Shown: positions 24,991-38,440, counted from the stretch's first letter. The stretch is DNA of 64,000 nt from Coccinella septempunctata (GCF_907165205.1 NC_058197.1:18437766-18501765), one strand, 5' to 3'. Made by a program: numbers and translations. The notes: a model not told the origin generated them from the letters alone.

Positions 24991-26535
24991 GAAGGGGGAC
25001 ATAAAAGACTGGAACTACATCCCTTTCTTGAGTTACCCTTGTCCCCTCTGGTATGATCAAAAATGAAACTCAACAAAACCTTCCTATGGACAAATTTTCA
25101 CACCTACAAACAATCACGAGAATCCCGCGTGTGCATATCCGACGACGCGTACCTATCATCGCGAACGGGGATGTCCAAACATCGCACGCGAGCCATAAGC
25201 GTCAACGGCAATCTGTCACGTCACGAACCCGCTCGGCAAATAAGAAAAATTCCAAAAGCTCTATCACACACACACACACACATACATACGAGTGGGCACT
25301 TCAGCTTGTTTGCCCACTCGGGTCAATTATAATCTTTGTTCGCGTGTTCGGCGGTGCGTGCGTAGCGACAGCCTGCGATAAATCGACGATGGTAACCCGA
25401 TTATTCGACGGGAATTATCGACGTGATGTATGTTTTTCCAGGAGACTCGGCGGCCGGCTGGAAATGACGGCGGAAACGATATGGCGACGATTGGGGGACG
25501 TGGAAAATGGACTCCGGAATCATCGAGGTCGTAAATACGTATTTGGCGGATCTCCATACGTCCATTCAACAGGAATCTGTAGAGGGCACGTGCGGATTAG
25601 GTAGCGTCTTCGCCTACCGTACGATAGATAGCGCTCCGGTCTTTATATCACTCGGTGGGGCCTATTCATTTTTAATGATACGAGCTACGCTTTCCATTTG
25701 CGTCCATCGAAGGCTCTCCCAGCATCAGATGTGAGAATTGCTCACCTACCGTGACCGCGTGTCTCGCCATACGCTGCAGGACAATTTTCGTGTATGCAAA
25801 AATCGCGGCAATATACCGACGTGTGTCATTTGCGAAATTTAGGGCCGGGCGTGGAAATATGTCCACACACATACGCTCCGCCGTATATCCGAGCATAAAT
25901 TTGGGTTGCAAATTACAATTATTGCATCGATTGCTTTTAGCGGATCCTCTCTGTATGGCGGAATATTGAAATGCGTCCGCGGTTCACCTGGGGTCCGTGC
26001 GGAAAGCGAAGAATTTATCGAGTTCGTTGGTTGCTGGCAAATTACGCACCAGGGTGATTTGTGAGATCGCTCTGGAAGTATTGTGAACTGGAAACGAGGC
26101 CAAAAGGCAAGTTTCGAACGAGAAACGAGGTATTGAAAGACGTGGATCTTGTATAACCATTTCTTCTTAAATTTGGACTTCCAAATGCATACTAGAGATG
26201 ATGCATCCAACAATAACTTCCTGTATTGTTAGACCTACGTTAGCATACTCTTATTTGTTTGTAGGAGTGAAACTTTAGAAGGGTAAGACACCCCATGCTA
26301 AACCTCGAAGGCATTTCTATTGACCATCCATTGTGGAGACTTCATTTCATCAGAACTTCATCTGAGAGGTCTCAGTGAAATTTCTCATGAGTTGTCTGAT
26401 ATTTAAAGACTTCGGAGGATCTAAGTGGGAAGTGGTTGGGTCTAGACTCTATCAGTAAAGAGTTCATCATGACCAAAAGCTGATTGAAATGCATCTGCCA
26501 ATCTCTCTGCTAGAATTTTCCTCATAGTAGATTGT
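24991..26535. other. No gene; CA microsatellite and a 10-bp hairpin
   Basis: A (CA)n run at 25265-25284 is followed by CGAGTGGGCA (25289-25298) and its perfect complement TGCCCACTCG (25311-25320). A 183-codon frame from 25053 runs through the microsatellite and has no recognisable domain. Otherwise nothing recognised. Confidence 0.45.
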
Positions 26536-26539
26536 TGGG

Positions 26540-26760
26540 CGTGTTGGTCGGACCCACCAGACCTACCACCAACCTACCAAGCGATCTGTGGTGGCTCAGA
26601 GAGCCAAACTTCTCCCTCCAGCCCCAAGGAACGATATGATGTCAGAGGAGGAATGGTTCTTGAGTTCCTCTAGGTCATTTAGGCAAAGCCTGCAGGGTGT
26701 TTCGTTGACGATGCTGAGTTTGTGAGCCTGAAATGTCTCGTGAAAACTAGATGTTGCATT
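26540..26760 (-). mobile_element. LINE C-terminal fragment (weak)
   Basis: On the minus strand a frame reads FQAHKLSIVNETPCRLCLND then LEELKNHSSSDII. CRLC preceded by a basic helix resembles the C-terminal cysteine motif of LINE ORF2. Short and decayed. Confidence 0.4.
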
Positions 26761-27159
26761 CGTCGCGTTGTGAACAATTAAGTTTTGTACTCTTTTGGCA
26801 TAGATTCTTGGTGGAATTCATCACTGTAAGGCGCGTTAGTAAATCCAATTGAAATTTGATGTTAACTGTGTGACGTGACTGATGAAGTAAATCGCTGTGT
26901 GTCGTTCGGGACGGCGATCTATCAACGTCACATTATGCATGTCGTGTCGCACTCAAGATCCGACAGCTATATATATATCTCCTTTAGGCGCTCAATGATT
27001 TTCAAATCGGCCAGTTCCGTTTCGCGATTAGGGTACAGGGAGGGTTATCGATGAGACCCCTCCAGTTTTTCTTTCGGTCGTTATGAGTTTTTCGCAGATG
27101 CGTCTAGTTCACCCCTAGTTTCAACCCCCCAGGGTTGTGAAGGATGACTCTTGTCTCCT

Positions 27160-28045
27160 TCATTCATTCATTGCTGTATCTCGTTACCGAGAATAAATCT
27201 ACAAAAAGACTCAAAAACAAACTATCGGTGCGATGAAACCTGTAATTTCTTAGGGCTACTTGCGACTGTGTGCTCTCCTGTGACTGAAGAGACCCAACTG
27301 TGACCTACAGATCCTTCCACACTCCGGGCATGGTTAGTCACCAACCAGATCTGGCCGCCGCTGTATTCTTCCCGAGTCTCCATTATAACTGTGGACCAAA
27401 GACCTCCACAGTGATCTGTCTAACGCTAGTTGTCCCCAGTTATGATCGGCATTAACTAATTTTGGGGATTGATGCAGTAAATCCTTAAACCACTTATACT
27501 GGCCTCCTGGTTTCCGAGCTCTCTCTGTGAATTCGCCATTCAAAGCTATTTTGGGGAGTCTTGTGTCTTGCATCCTCAGAATGTGGCTGCTTCATCTGGG
27601 TCGGGCCCTCGTTACTTGAGTATCAATTGTTATACAACTCGCGCACTGCAAGACTTCCGCGTTTGAAACTTTCTGGAACCATCTGATGTGCATTATGTGT
27701 CTTAGATGACGTTGTTGAGTTTGTTCAAGCTGTTTAATATGTCGCCTGTAGATCGACCAGCTTTCGCTTCCGTAAAGAAGCGTTGGGAGGACCACTGCTT
27801 TATAAACAGCTGTCTTGGTCTTCAGATTGAAGTCGTGATTTTGAAACACTCTGCTCTTCAGCTTCCAGAATGCCCGTGATGCCGAATTGATATGGTTATG
27901 TATTTCCGTGTCCAGGTTAGCCCTAGTATTTATGAAGCTTCCCAAGTTTTTGAATTGCTCGACCTGTTCTAGAGTTTCAACCGCCAGGCTGATATCTGTT
28001 TGAAGGCTTTCTGGTGGACTTACCAGGATTTGGGTTCTAATGGAC
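27160..28045 (-). mobile_element. Non-LTR retrotransposon fragment, family A copy 2
   Basis: Minus-strand frames read ILVSPPESLQTDISLAVETL, INSASRAFWKLKSRVFQNHD, VVLPTLLYGSESW, then LRHIMHIRWFQKVSNAEVL. A TGG-to-TGA change interrupts RPRW; the frame resumes with ILRMQDTRLPKIALNGEFTE to RPDLVGD, where TAT has become TAA just before the zinc finger. The 3' end is GCAATGAATGAATGAAGG. The 5' part, including the catalytic palm, is missing. Confidence 0.88.
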
Positions 28046-29185
28046 GAGCAACACAAGTTGACCAGCGAGCAACGGCTATTAAAAATGGATTCAGAGTGAA
28101 CAATACTCGTGGCTCACGAGCTAGAGTTCACCTAGCTAAAGTCTGTTCATACCTCGGTTCATATAGACCTCTCAAGTCATTTTATCCGGAACAGAAGAGC
28201 AATCAGCTTGGTCCAGCCTCACAGGAAGCAATCATTTAGTTTGAGTCTATGGAAAGCAAAGTCTGGAGCATTTGTAAGGCTACAAAAGGCATTATCCTGC
28301 AAGAACACCCTCTATATTCGGTTACGCGTCTCAACCGTCAACTTTACTTCGTTCCACCCATTCTGCCACATCCCCTCGGATGCAAATCTCTCCGCTCCAG
28401 TTCACCCCCCCAAAAATAAGGAGACCGCAGCAGCGGAGTTTCCCCCGCAGCCTCCGCCCGTCCAAATCCTTGCGGACCGCGGTCGTTTTACAAGATAAAA
28501 CAATTGCCGGCCGCCGGGCTTAATTGTAAAATATAACCGAATATCAAAAACGTAAGCCTGCGGACCGGTCTAAGCCACTTAGGACTGATAAAAGGGCACA
28601 AAGGACCGGGCCGACGTCCGGGGTCAGGATGGCTCCTTTGATAATTGGCGACGCTTAGCCGAGGCACTGGACCGTGTCGGTCTTCAAAGAGTCCTCAAAA
28701 AGGGGGCGCTTCGGACTTTTCGGCGGTTCTTTGACGGGGGAGGGATTGCTGAGAGATGCGGTGGGGTGAATTGTCTGGAAATTTGCGTTCAGTTGGTAGG
28801 TACGAAAAGGGAGCTTTAATCTTTATTGCTGCTGTAGATTCGGTGATATGATGCTGTGGATGTTGTTATTTAGCCGTGTTCAGCGTTTCTTAAATGATAC
28901 CTCCGTTGGCCTGAATTTGGTTTGGAGTTTTAGGCCTGTTGAGAGCTGAACGAATGTTTTAACGTATGGTGTATTCTGTCACCAGGTCATCTGCAGTTTC
29001 ACCTTACTCTCCAAAGAATCTGCACTCGTCAGTTTCTGGCCCTTCAACTCGAACAACTATTGTGAAGGTTAAACGAAGGTTCCATTCAACAAGAAGTTGG
29101 TAACCGACCTAACCGTCGGTCGTTGTGGCTCGATTATCTATCTTTTGAAAAAAGGAATGGAGGAGTTTCTTCCCATCTTCTGAAA
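28046..29185. other. No recognisable gene
   Basis: No domain or repeat recognised; GC-rich at about 28380-28750. Confidence 0.4.
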
Positions 29186-29189
29186 ATCA

Positions 29190-29735
29190 CCAGAAGCTGC
29201 TTAGCACTAGGTCATATACTCAGGAAATGGAGAAGGGCAAAAGGAACCTTCATACCAAAAATAGGGAAGAAAGATGAGACTGACCAAGGGCCTTAGAATG
29301 ATCGAACAATGGTGTTTATCAGTGGGGCTACGGAATGGAAGTTAGAAGTTGAATATCTGGGAATAACCCTAGAAAGTAAAGTTCTGTGGAATGGGCATAT
29401 TGAGATCGTTGCTAGTAATGCAATAAAGGCCTCGATGGCGAGATGGAGGTACACCATGAAATAGAAAATTACTCTGGAAGAATCTTCCAAGACAGGAACG
29501 CTTAAAAGATCCTTGGGATCTTCAACACTGCAAGATCTAAGAAGTATTCGGATCTTAGCCTCAGGAAGCACCTAGTGGGAATCTAGCAGTCTAGCTGAAA
29601 AATGAGAATTGCAGATTCTACGAGGAGGAAGATGACACTCCATATCACCTGATGACAGAATGCCTCGCCATTGGTAGCCAAGGTAAAACATGCTTTAGAC
29701 GATAAACTTGAAGGAGCGAGGAGGTATTATTATTA
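29190..29735 (+). mobile_element. Decayed LINE reverse-transcriptase and C-terminal fragment
   Basis: Reads EVEYLGITLESKVLWNGHIE, the YLGxxLD/ExxLxWxxHI motif downstream of the reverse-transcriptase palm, then stops. Further on RKHLVGI and, in another frame, ENCRF are followed by DNA matching 24870-24920. Internal deletion and many stops. A TAT/TTA-rich run at 29727-29748 ends it. Confidence 0.65.
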
Positions 29736-29814
29736 TTATTTATTATTTGAACCAGAGTTGTTGTGGCTCGATTAGGGAACTGCGACCATGTAGATCTTTC
29801 TATCTACCAGACTC

Positions 29815-30540
29815 ATTCATAGGAACCCAAAGAGGTCTTCGATGGTGTTGATAAAACCGACAACATCCTTAGGGGCCTTGGCCGTTACCTCGTGAGTATC
29901 CAAGACAGGTTTCCCCATTTGAATTGTTCTTAGGTCAGCCAGCTTTGGACACTTGCATACCATGTGTTCAGCTGTTTCTGCTTCTGATCCACAGAGCCTA
30001 CAAATCTCATCTGATGACTTGACCATACGGTACAAATGATATTTCTACCGACAGTGTCCTGTCAGCAGTCCCACCATCACCCGAAGCTAAGCTCTTGACA
30101 GCTTCAGCAGTTTTCTGGTGTAGGTCGGTGGAATCATTAGGAATTTCCTTGACTCTGTAAGTCCAGGAGTGTTTCTCCAGAGGGTTATTCTGTTGTTTGA
30201 CTCCCATTGTTGGACCACTGTCTTATATTGGTCTTTTCCGAGCCTACAAAGAGGCTCTGGTCCAGCAGGTGTTAACCTTGATGCCCTTTTTGCATGTTCA
30301 TCGACTTTTTCATTTCTTTCAACACCACAATGCTCTGGTACCCATAGAAGAGTCACTTTGTTGTCTCTGGCCAGTTGCTTTATGGTATTACAGCACTCCC
30401 ATGTCAGCAGAGATCTCTGGCAGTGTGATTGCAGGGACCTAATCGTGCCCTGGCTGTCCATGGTGATATAGATATGCTCCTCTGCCAGGTTTTAAGACAC
30501 TCCTGAGCGCATACGTAAACAACCAGTGTCACAGTCTATA
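29815..30540 (-). mobile_element. LINE fragment with RNase H domain and CCHC motif
   Basis: The minus strand encodes an RNase H domain: IYITMDSQGTIRSLQSH, then VTLLWVPEHCGVERNEKVDE with the conserved His, Asn and Asp. The same frame runs through MVGLLTGHCR into ICRLCGSEAETAEHMVCKCP, interrupted by two TAG stops at about 30035-30090. RNase H next to this cysteine motif is typical of I/LOA/Jockey-type insect LINEs. The reverse transcriptase itself is absent. Confidence 0.85.
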
Positions 30541-32455
30541 AAATAGAGCGTTCACTTCCCAGGGCTTTAGAGATCCTCAGTTTAGGTCCATATACGCCAA
30601 TGCCAGTGCCTCTTTCTGATTTTGATCCATTAGTTAACAACGTGGATGAATTTTGTCCAGAGGATTTACGAAACTGATTGCACTAGGACGGTCAGCTATG
30701 ACCGTTTCAAAGGATGAGTGGCATAACATCCGATGATTTTGCCAAGAGGTTTAAGCAGTACAATTTGAATAATTCGTCTCATTGTGAGTTTTGTAGTTTT
30801 TTCATCAACGTCCAAAGAAGTGGTTGATTAAACCTGTTTTCATTACCTGAGAAATTCCATCGCCTCAGTTAACATTCGTTAATTTTCCATCCCAACAAGA
30901 TCCGACCGTTGTTTTTCTCTCGAAGAAAATCCCCCGCAACAACCTCCCGCTCCTTTCGAGCGGGGGTAGTCATCCCGCCTTCTCCCTTTTTGCGCCCGTG
31001 GGTTTCGAGGAATTAGCCGAAGATAAGAAACATAAATTACGACGGATGATGTGAATTTTTCATTTTTTTTTTCGCCCCGCGGCGACGGCGTACCGTCTGG
31101 TCTCGAGTTGAACGTATTTTCCGCTTATCTGTTGAATACTTGAGACGTCTTGGAATTTTCGTTGCGCCCGGAAAATTCCCCGCCTTCTGAATGGAATTCA
31201 ATTAGGCGGTCGGAGGAGGCTACTGTTGAAATTGCCGCTTTTCTTCGGACAATGGGGAATTCTCCTCAATTTTGGTTATCACGGCATATGCAAGTTCCAA
31301 CTGGATAATTATGAGTTTCACTAATGAATTTTTCAAATGCACCGCGGAAACTATTCAAAATCATTCTTCAAATATGAGGTTTCAGAATTTAAATCGCTTC
31401 GTTTCTAGTTTACGATTTGACAACAGCGCCTACTAGAAAATAAAAAGAACAATGGCTTGTTTGAAAAATAACAGCTGTGATTTAGAGTCATCATAAGGCG
31501 CGTACTCACTGGCAAACCTCAACAGTAACCAGCCATAAAAATCCCATAAAATTTTACGACCTTCCTCGTTCGTCGCAGACTTCATAGACGGCCATCTTAT
31601 CAAGATAGCGTATTTGTTGTCCTTTATTATCAACGCATATTTCAGTCGATGTTGCCAACTTGTGCAATAGAAACGAAACGCTTTAAATTTTAAATACCCA
31701 TTTTTATTTTTCATTTTTGAATAATTTTCTTTGCGAAACGGTTGAAATACCCTGTTAACAGTTTAACGGCAAAAGTTTGCGAAGAGAAAAAATGTCAGCT
31801 TGCTGTTTATTTCTCATCCGATCAAACTCTACTATTCATAGAAAATTCCGCCCTAGAATTATCCAACCGACTAATCAAAAGGATACTGCAGTCGGTGTTC
31901 GGGCGCATGCAGGCACACAAACACACACACACCTGATTTGCATTTAAACAGCAACCCCAATCCATCCCCCAATTAATACCTACTATTTTCCTCTCCCTAA
32001 GCGAAACCGAAATATCTCCCCGTCTGGAGGGCGCTCCGCAGAGTGCTAATCTCCTTGAATATACACGCGGGTTCAACCCCCCAAATTGAATGTCGGGGAT
32101 GCCGGTAACTATAAGCAAAAACAACCCCCCGAGACATCCTGTACTCTGCTCACGTAAAAAACGAGGGAGGTCTGTCCGTATCCGTACGTATATGACCGTA
32201 AGACATAAATGGATTTGTCGATCTGAGGAAACAATTTACATTTTTCCTTTTACGACGCCACTTCACCCCCCCATCTCACCCTGTAGATTGTGCGTTGCTG
32301 AATTGGCGGTTAGACGTGGATGCCGTTTTTGATGAGGGTTTCGGCTGAATCGGCAGTATCATTTTGTTGCTTGTGGACTGATATTTTTTGACGTTGATGG
32401 GTTGTGGTCTTTCGAAAATGAACGATTGCTTAGGAAACGTTTTTTTATTTTGAAC
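30541..32455. other. No gene; CA microsatellite
   Basis: A (CA)n run lies at about 31917-31933. No other recognisable feature; the open frame at 31433-31714 has no known domain. Confidence 0.4.
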
Positions 32456-32479
32456 ATACATTTAGTGGAGACCAGTGGT

Positions 32480-33850
32480 GCTTTTTCGAAAATCGGCGCT
32501 GTGCAGAATTTTTGAAGGTCATCTTTAGGGTGATTTTTCTTCCAGGAAAATAATCGTCGATCTAAGCGTGATACATATTCTGAAAGAGCATTTTTTTTAG
32601 TAATAAATTTGAGAATTTCATTCATCTCGGCGCAACCGTTCGGTCTTGAGGAAGTTTTAACTGAACCCAACTTTTTGGGAAATTTTCGTAAGTCGTCTTT
32701 AGAGGAATTAATCTTCCAGGAAAACTATCGTAGATCTAAACGTGATACATATTCTGAAAGAGCAACTCTTCTAGTAATAAATTGGAGGATTTCATCCATT
32801 TCGGTGCAACCGTTCGGTCTTGAGGAAGTTTTAACTGAACCCAACTTTTTGGGAAATTTTCGCAGATCGTCTTTAAAGGAATTAATCTTCCAGGAAAACT
32901 ATCGTAGATCCAAACGTGATACGTATTCTGAAAGAGCAACTCTTCTAGTAATAAATTTGAGAATTTCATCCATCTCGGCACAACCGTTCGGTCTTGAGAG
33001 AGTTTTAACTGAACCCAACTTTTTGGAAATTTTCGCAGATCGTCTTTGAAGGAATTAATCTTCCAGGAAAACTATCGTAGATCCAAACGTGATACATATT
33101 CTGGAAGAGCAACTCTTTTAGTAATGAATTTGAGAATTTCATCCATCTCGGCGCAACCGTTCGGTCTTGAGGAAGTTTTAACTGAACCCAACTTTTTGGG
33201 AAATTTTCGCAGATCGTCTTTAGAGGAATTAATCTTCCAGGAAAACTATCGTAGATCCAAACGTGATACATATTATGAAAGAGGAACTCTTTTAGTAATA
33301 AATTTGAGAATTTCATCCATTTCGGCGCAACCGTTCGGTCTTGAGGAAGTTTTAACTGAACCCCACTTTTTGGGAAATTTTCGTAGGTCGTCTTTAGAGG
33401 AATTAATCTTCCAGGAAAACTATCGTAGATCCAAATGTGATACATATTCTGAAAGAGCAACTATTCTAGAAATAAATTTGAGAATTTCATCCATTTCGGC
33501 GCAACCGTTCGGTCTTGAGGGAGTTTTAACTGAACCCAACTTTTTGGGAAATTTTCGTAGGTCGTCTTTAGAGGAATTAATCTTCCAGGAAAACTATCGT
33601 AGATCTAAACGTGATACATATTCTGAAAGAGCAACTCTTCTAGTAAGAAATCTGAGAATTTCATCCATCTCGGCACAACCTTTCGGTCTTGAGGAAATTT
33701 TAACTGAACCCAACTTTTCGGGAATTTTTCGAAGGTCAACTTGCGAGTGTTTTTTCTCCAGGAAAATCATCGTAGATCCAAACATGATGCATATCCTAAA
33801 AGAGCAACTCTTTTTCGGTGCAGTGGCGGTTCTAGGGGTGATTTTGAGGT
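32480..33850. repeat. 174-bp tandem repeat, about 8 units, open on both strands
   Basis: GTCTTGAG begins at 32643, 32817, 32991, 33164, 33338, 33512 and 33686, a period of 174 bp with one 173-bp unit. As 174 is 58 codons, the plus frame stays open for 268 codons (33046-33852) and 146 codons (32609-33049), repeating ISSISAQPFGLEEVLTEPNF and LIFQENYRRSKRDTYSERAT. The minus strand is also open for 151 codons. No known domain; outer units are more divergent. Confidence 0.95.
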
Positions 33851-35530
33851 GAGGGCATAACTTTATATTTGAAATTCTGTAACGCGTTTGTTGATATAAT
33901 ATAAATGGGTATATCTTTATAATTGTAATATACATTATTGGTTTGATGAAAAAAAATGACGTGAAATGTATGCCTTCGAAGATACACAATCGAATATCGT
34001 CAATAATTGTGTTTCTTCAAACAACCTGTCATGCTTCGATCACCCTCCAAGTTTTATCGGATAGCATACCAGTTCCCCGTCAAATGAACCGTCGCTGCTG
34101 TTTGAATAAGTCGAATTCTCCCAAGACGACTCATTCCTTGGAAATCGATGTATTTATTCCGCGTTCGGGCCGTCCGCAGCCATAAATATTAATACTTCTT
34201 GTAGCGACAAATCGAACATCTGTTCGGGCTTATTCTCGGAGAAAAATAATTACGGGAAAACCTCCTCCCGTTCTTGCTTATCCAGCTGGCCGCGTCGCAG
34301 CCACCTCAGAATCCGATTGATTGTGTATAAATTGAATTAATTCAATCTTCGATCGCTTCGAAAAGAGGAGGACGAATTGAAATGTAAATCTGGACAAAGA
34401 AATGATTTTTCGTATGGGAAGAGCTCTCCCACCCCCGCGAACATAGACCGTTGCACGATAATAACAAGAGGGATATTTAAATAATCCCAATGATCCAATA
34501 AAAATTCATGACGCGGCGCTGAAAAAAGAGATAGGGGGCCGAGGGGAGAACGTTTCCATGGTAGCGAGATATTTCGTGAAATATGCTGGCTATTTGCCAT
34601 TTGCAGCGATTTTTTTTCGAGGGCCGGAGGCTAATTGAAAGCGTTATGATAATTTCAAATGGCTACATAACGGACAGACCGGTGGGAGTACGTTTGTGCA
34701 GACAGAGAAAGATAAAGCGTGTGTATATTCGCAGAGAGAACCGACTCAGTTGGCTTGCAAACTTTTGGAAAATTGATATTGGTGAAGAGAAGAAGGAGCA
34801 TCACGTTTCCAAGAGTTTCAACTGACAATGATGAACGATTTTTCATCCTTTTCCCTTATCCTTTTGAGTTTCTCTTCGCTGGAAGTAAGATTTCAGGTTG
34901 GCTGGTTGGTGTGAAAACACGCTGGGTGCAAAAAACGTCGTGCTTCGATCAACGTCAGTAGAGAGACTCGCGGAGCGTTGTAGTAATCAGTTTCAACATT
35001 TTTATCTAGGTAGTTTATGGATCTTAATCGCGATGATGGATAGGAATAAGACTGAAGGGGTATGTTTGAGTTTCGACGATCTTCTCCTCGGCCGTCGCTC
35101 ATTTCCGCCCTAATTATCGCCGACTTCCCGATCCCGTGGAATTAATTCCGTTTTTGCCCATAAATAAAGGGCGTCCTCCCTCCCCGGCACGGGGGATTAA
35201 AACATCCGCAGCGGAGTCGATATCCGACCGGACAGCTGCTGGCCCCTTTTCGAAATTCGCAGATTTACGGACCCGGATTTGGGGATTATTTTTTGCATTT
35301 CAAAGGGAATTTTTTCTTGCGTTATTCGGGCGGGTTAGGTGTAGGGGGGGACCGAAAAATAATTTGGAAGATGCTCGAGAGTTTCAGTGGGATATGTTGC
35401 AGAGGGATGGGGATTTTTACCATGGAAATGACCGAGATTCAAAGGCTCACCATCGCTAGGACGCTGTGCAAGCATCTTTCAGGCAGAAACATTTGTTGAA
35501 ATCTAACCTAGAAAGGAACTATCAGAAATG
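33851..35530. other. No recognisable gene
   Basis: Overlapping open frames on both strands without recognisable domains. Nothing else seen. Confidence 0.4.
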
Positions 35531-35539
35531 TGGTATAGC

Positions 35540-38440
35540 GGTAGCACATCTGTCTAAAATTAAGTGTTGATTCAATATAGAATTGCACTCCTGAGAACCC
35601 TCCAATGTGAATTCGAAAATGAAAAGTGGAAAAACAAAAAAGATTTTTTTCTCGTAAGTAGTGTCAGATATTTGAAAGTTTGGTATGAAAATATAGGTTT
35701 TCGAACACGTTGAATCTATTGCGAGCAATTTCGAAAGCCTATCTCCGTTCGTTTAGATTTTCATCTTGGAAATGGCATTTTTTCAAAAATTGCAATTTTC
35801 AATCTGCGATATCTCCTGTTATATTCGTCTGATCCAATTGGGATTTTCGGTTATATAATCAGCGTTGCCTAGGCTTCCACCATAGTACAAAAACTCGATT
35901 TCGAAAATTTCGATTTTTTGGGTCAAAAATGAGCAAGGGGTTAGACCCCCCTAAAATCACTTATTTGCTACTCAGTCTAAAAATCAGGATGTTCTATTAC
36001 TGTCTTAGGATATGGAGTGCATAGAATTTGTTTTGAAGATTCTAGAAAACCAAACAGTTGATGATTCAATAGAGAATTGCACTCCAGAGAGCTCTTCGAA
36101 GTCAACTCGAAAATGAAAAGTGGAAAAACAAAAAAAATTATTTTCTCCTAAACGGAGCCAGATATTTGAAATTTTGGTATGAAAATATAGGTTTTCGAAC
36201 ACGCTGAATCTATTGCAAGTAATTCCGAAAGCCTATCTCCCTTCGTTTAGATTTTCATCTTCGAAATGGCATTTTTTCAAAAATTGCAATTTTCAATCTG
36301 CGATATCTCCTGTTATATTCGTCTGATCCAATTGGGATTTTCGGTTATATAATCAGCGTTGCCTAGGCTTCCACCCTAGCACAAAAACTCGATTTCGAAA
36401 ATCTCGATTTTTTGGGTCAAAAATGAGCAAGGGGTTAGACCCCCCTAAAATCACCTATTTGCTACTCTGTCTCAAAATCAGGGTGTTCTATGAATGTCCT
36501 CAGATATGGAGTGCATAGAATTTGTTTCGAAGATTCTAGAAAACCAAACAGTTTATGATTCAATAGAGAATTGCACTCCAGAGAGCTCTTCGAAGTCAAC
36601 TCGAAAATGAAAAGTGGAAAAACAAAAAAAATCATTTTCTCCTAAACTGGGCCAGATATTTGAAATTTTGGTATGGAAATGTAGGTTTTCGAACACGCTG
36701 AATCTATTGCAAGCAATTTCGAGAGCGTATCTCCGTTCGTTTAGATTTTCATCTTGAAAATGGCATTTTTCAAAAATTTCCAATTTTCAATCTGAGATAT
36801 CTCCAGTTATAGTCGACAGATCCAATTGGGATTTTCAGTTATATAATCAGCGTTGCCTAGGCTTCCACCCTAGCGCAAAAACTCGATTTCGAAAATCTCG
36901 ATTTTTTTGGTCAAAAATGAGCAAGGGGTTAGACCCCCCTAAAATGACATATTTGCTACTCTGTCTCACAAACAGGATGTTCTGTTACTGTCTTAGGATA
37001 TGGAGTGCATAGAATTCGTTTTGAAGATTCTAGAAAACCAAACAGTTGATGATTCAATAGAGAATTGCACTCCAGAGAGCTCTTCGAAGTCAACTCGAAA
37101 ATGAAAAGTGGAAAAACAAAAAAAATTATTTTCTCCTAAACAGTGTCAGATATTGGAAAGTTTGGTATGAAAATATAGGTTTTCGGACAAGCTGAATCTA
37201 TTGCGAGCATTTTCGAAAGCCTATCTCCCTTCGTTCAGATTTTCATCTTAGAAATGGCATTTTTCAAAAATTTGCAATTTTCAATCTGCGATATCTCCTG
37301 TTATATTCGACAGATCCAATTGGGATTTTCGATTATATAATCAGCGTTGCCTGGGCTTCCACCCTAGCACAAAAACTCGATTTCGAAAATCTCGATTTTT
37401 TTCGGTCAAAAATGAGCAAGGGGTTAGACCCCCCTAAAATGACCTATTTGCTACTCTGTCTGAAAATCAGGATGTTCTTTTACTATCCTAGGATATGGAG
37501 TGCATAGAATCTGTTCTGAAGATTCTAGAAAACCAAACAGTTGATGATTCAATAGAGAATTGCACTCAGGAGAGCCCCCCAAAGTGAACTCAAAAATGAA
37601 AAGTGGAAAAACAAAAAAAATTATTTTCTCCTTAACAGTGTCAGATATTGGAAATTTTGGTATGAAAATATAGGTTTTCGGACACGCTGAATCTATTGCG
37701 AGCATTATCGAAAGCCTATCCCCCTTCGTTCAGATTGTCATCTTAGGAATGGCATTTTTTCAAAAATTGCAATTTTCAATCTGCGATATCTCCTGTTATA
37801 TTCGTCTGAACCAATTGGGATTTTCGGTTATATAATCAGCGTTGCCTAGGCTTCCACCCTAGCACAAAAACTCCATTTCGAAAATCTCGATTTTTTTGGT
37901 CAAAAATGAGCAAGGGGTTAGACCCCCCTAAAATCACTTATTTGGTACTCTGTCTCACAAACAGGATGTTCTATTACTGTCTTAGGATATGGAGTGCATA
38001 GAGATTGTTTCGAAGATTCTAGAAAACCAAACAGTTGATGATTCAATAGAGAATTGCACTCCAGAGAGCTCTTCGAAGTCAACTCGAAAATGAAAAGTGG
38101 AAAAACAAAAAAAATTATTTTCACCTAAACAGTGTCAGATATTGGAAAGTTTGGTATGAAAATATATGTTTTCGCACACGCTGAATCTATTGCGAGCATT
38201 TTCGAAAGCCTATCTCCCTTCTTTTAGATTTTCATCTTCGAAATGGCATTTTTTCAAAAATTGCAAATTTCAATCTGCGATATCTCCTGTTATATTCGTC
38301 TGATCCAATTGGAATTCTCGGTTCTATAATCAGCGTTGCCAAGACTTTCACCCTAGGTTGTAAACTCGATTTCGAAAATCTAGATTTCCTGGATAAAAAA
38401 TATGCAAGGGATTAGACCCCCCCTTCAATGAGCTTTTTGC
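35540..38440. repeat. 494-bp tandem repeat, about 6 units
   Basis: GATTCAATAGAGAATTGCAC begins at 36063, 36557, 37051, 37546 and 38040 (periods 494-495), with an earlier divergent unit near 35570. Units share GAGCAAGGGGTTAGACCCCC and GATATCTCCTGTTATATTCG. Minus-strand open frames of 65-84 codons recur once per unit and are not recognisable proteins. Confidence 0.95.

Noticed and set aside
25053..25604. 183-codon ORF as a gene
   Set aside because: It reads through a CA microsatellite and a hairpin, the opposite strand is also open, and no domain is recognisable.
33046..33852. 268-codon ORF as a protein-coding gene
   Set aside because: It is fully explained by a 174-bp repeat that is a multiple of three; no start context, splice signals or known domain. 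Kept as a finding, not as a gene.
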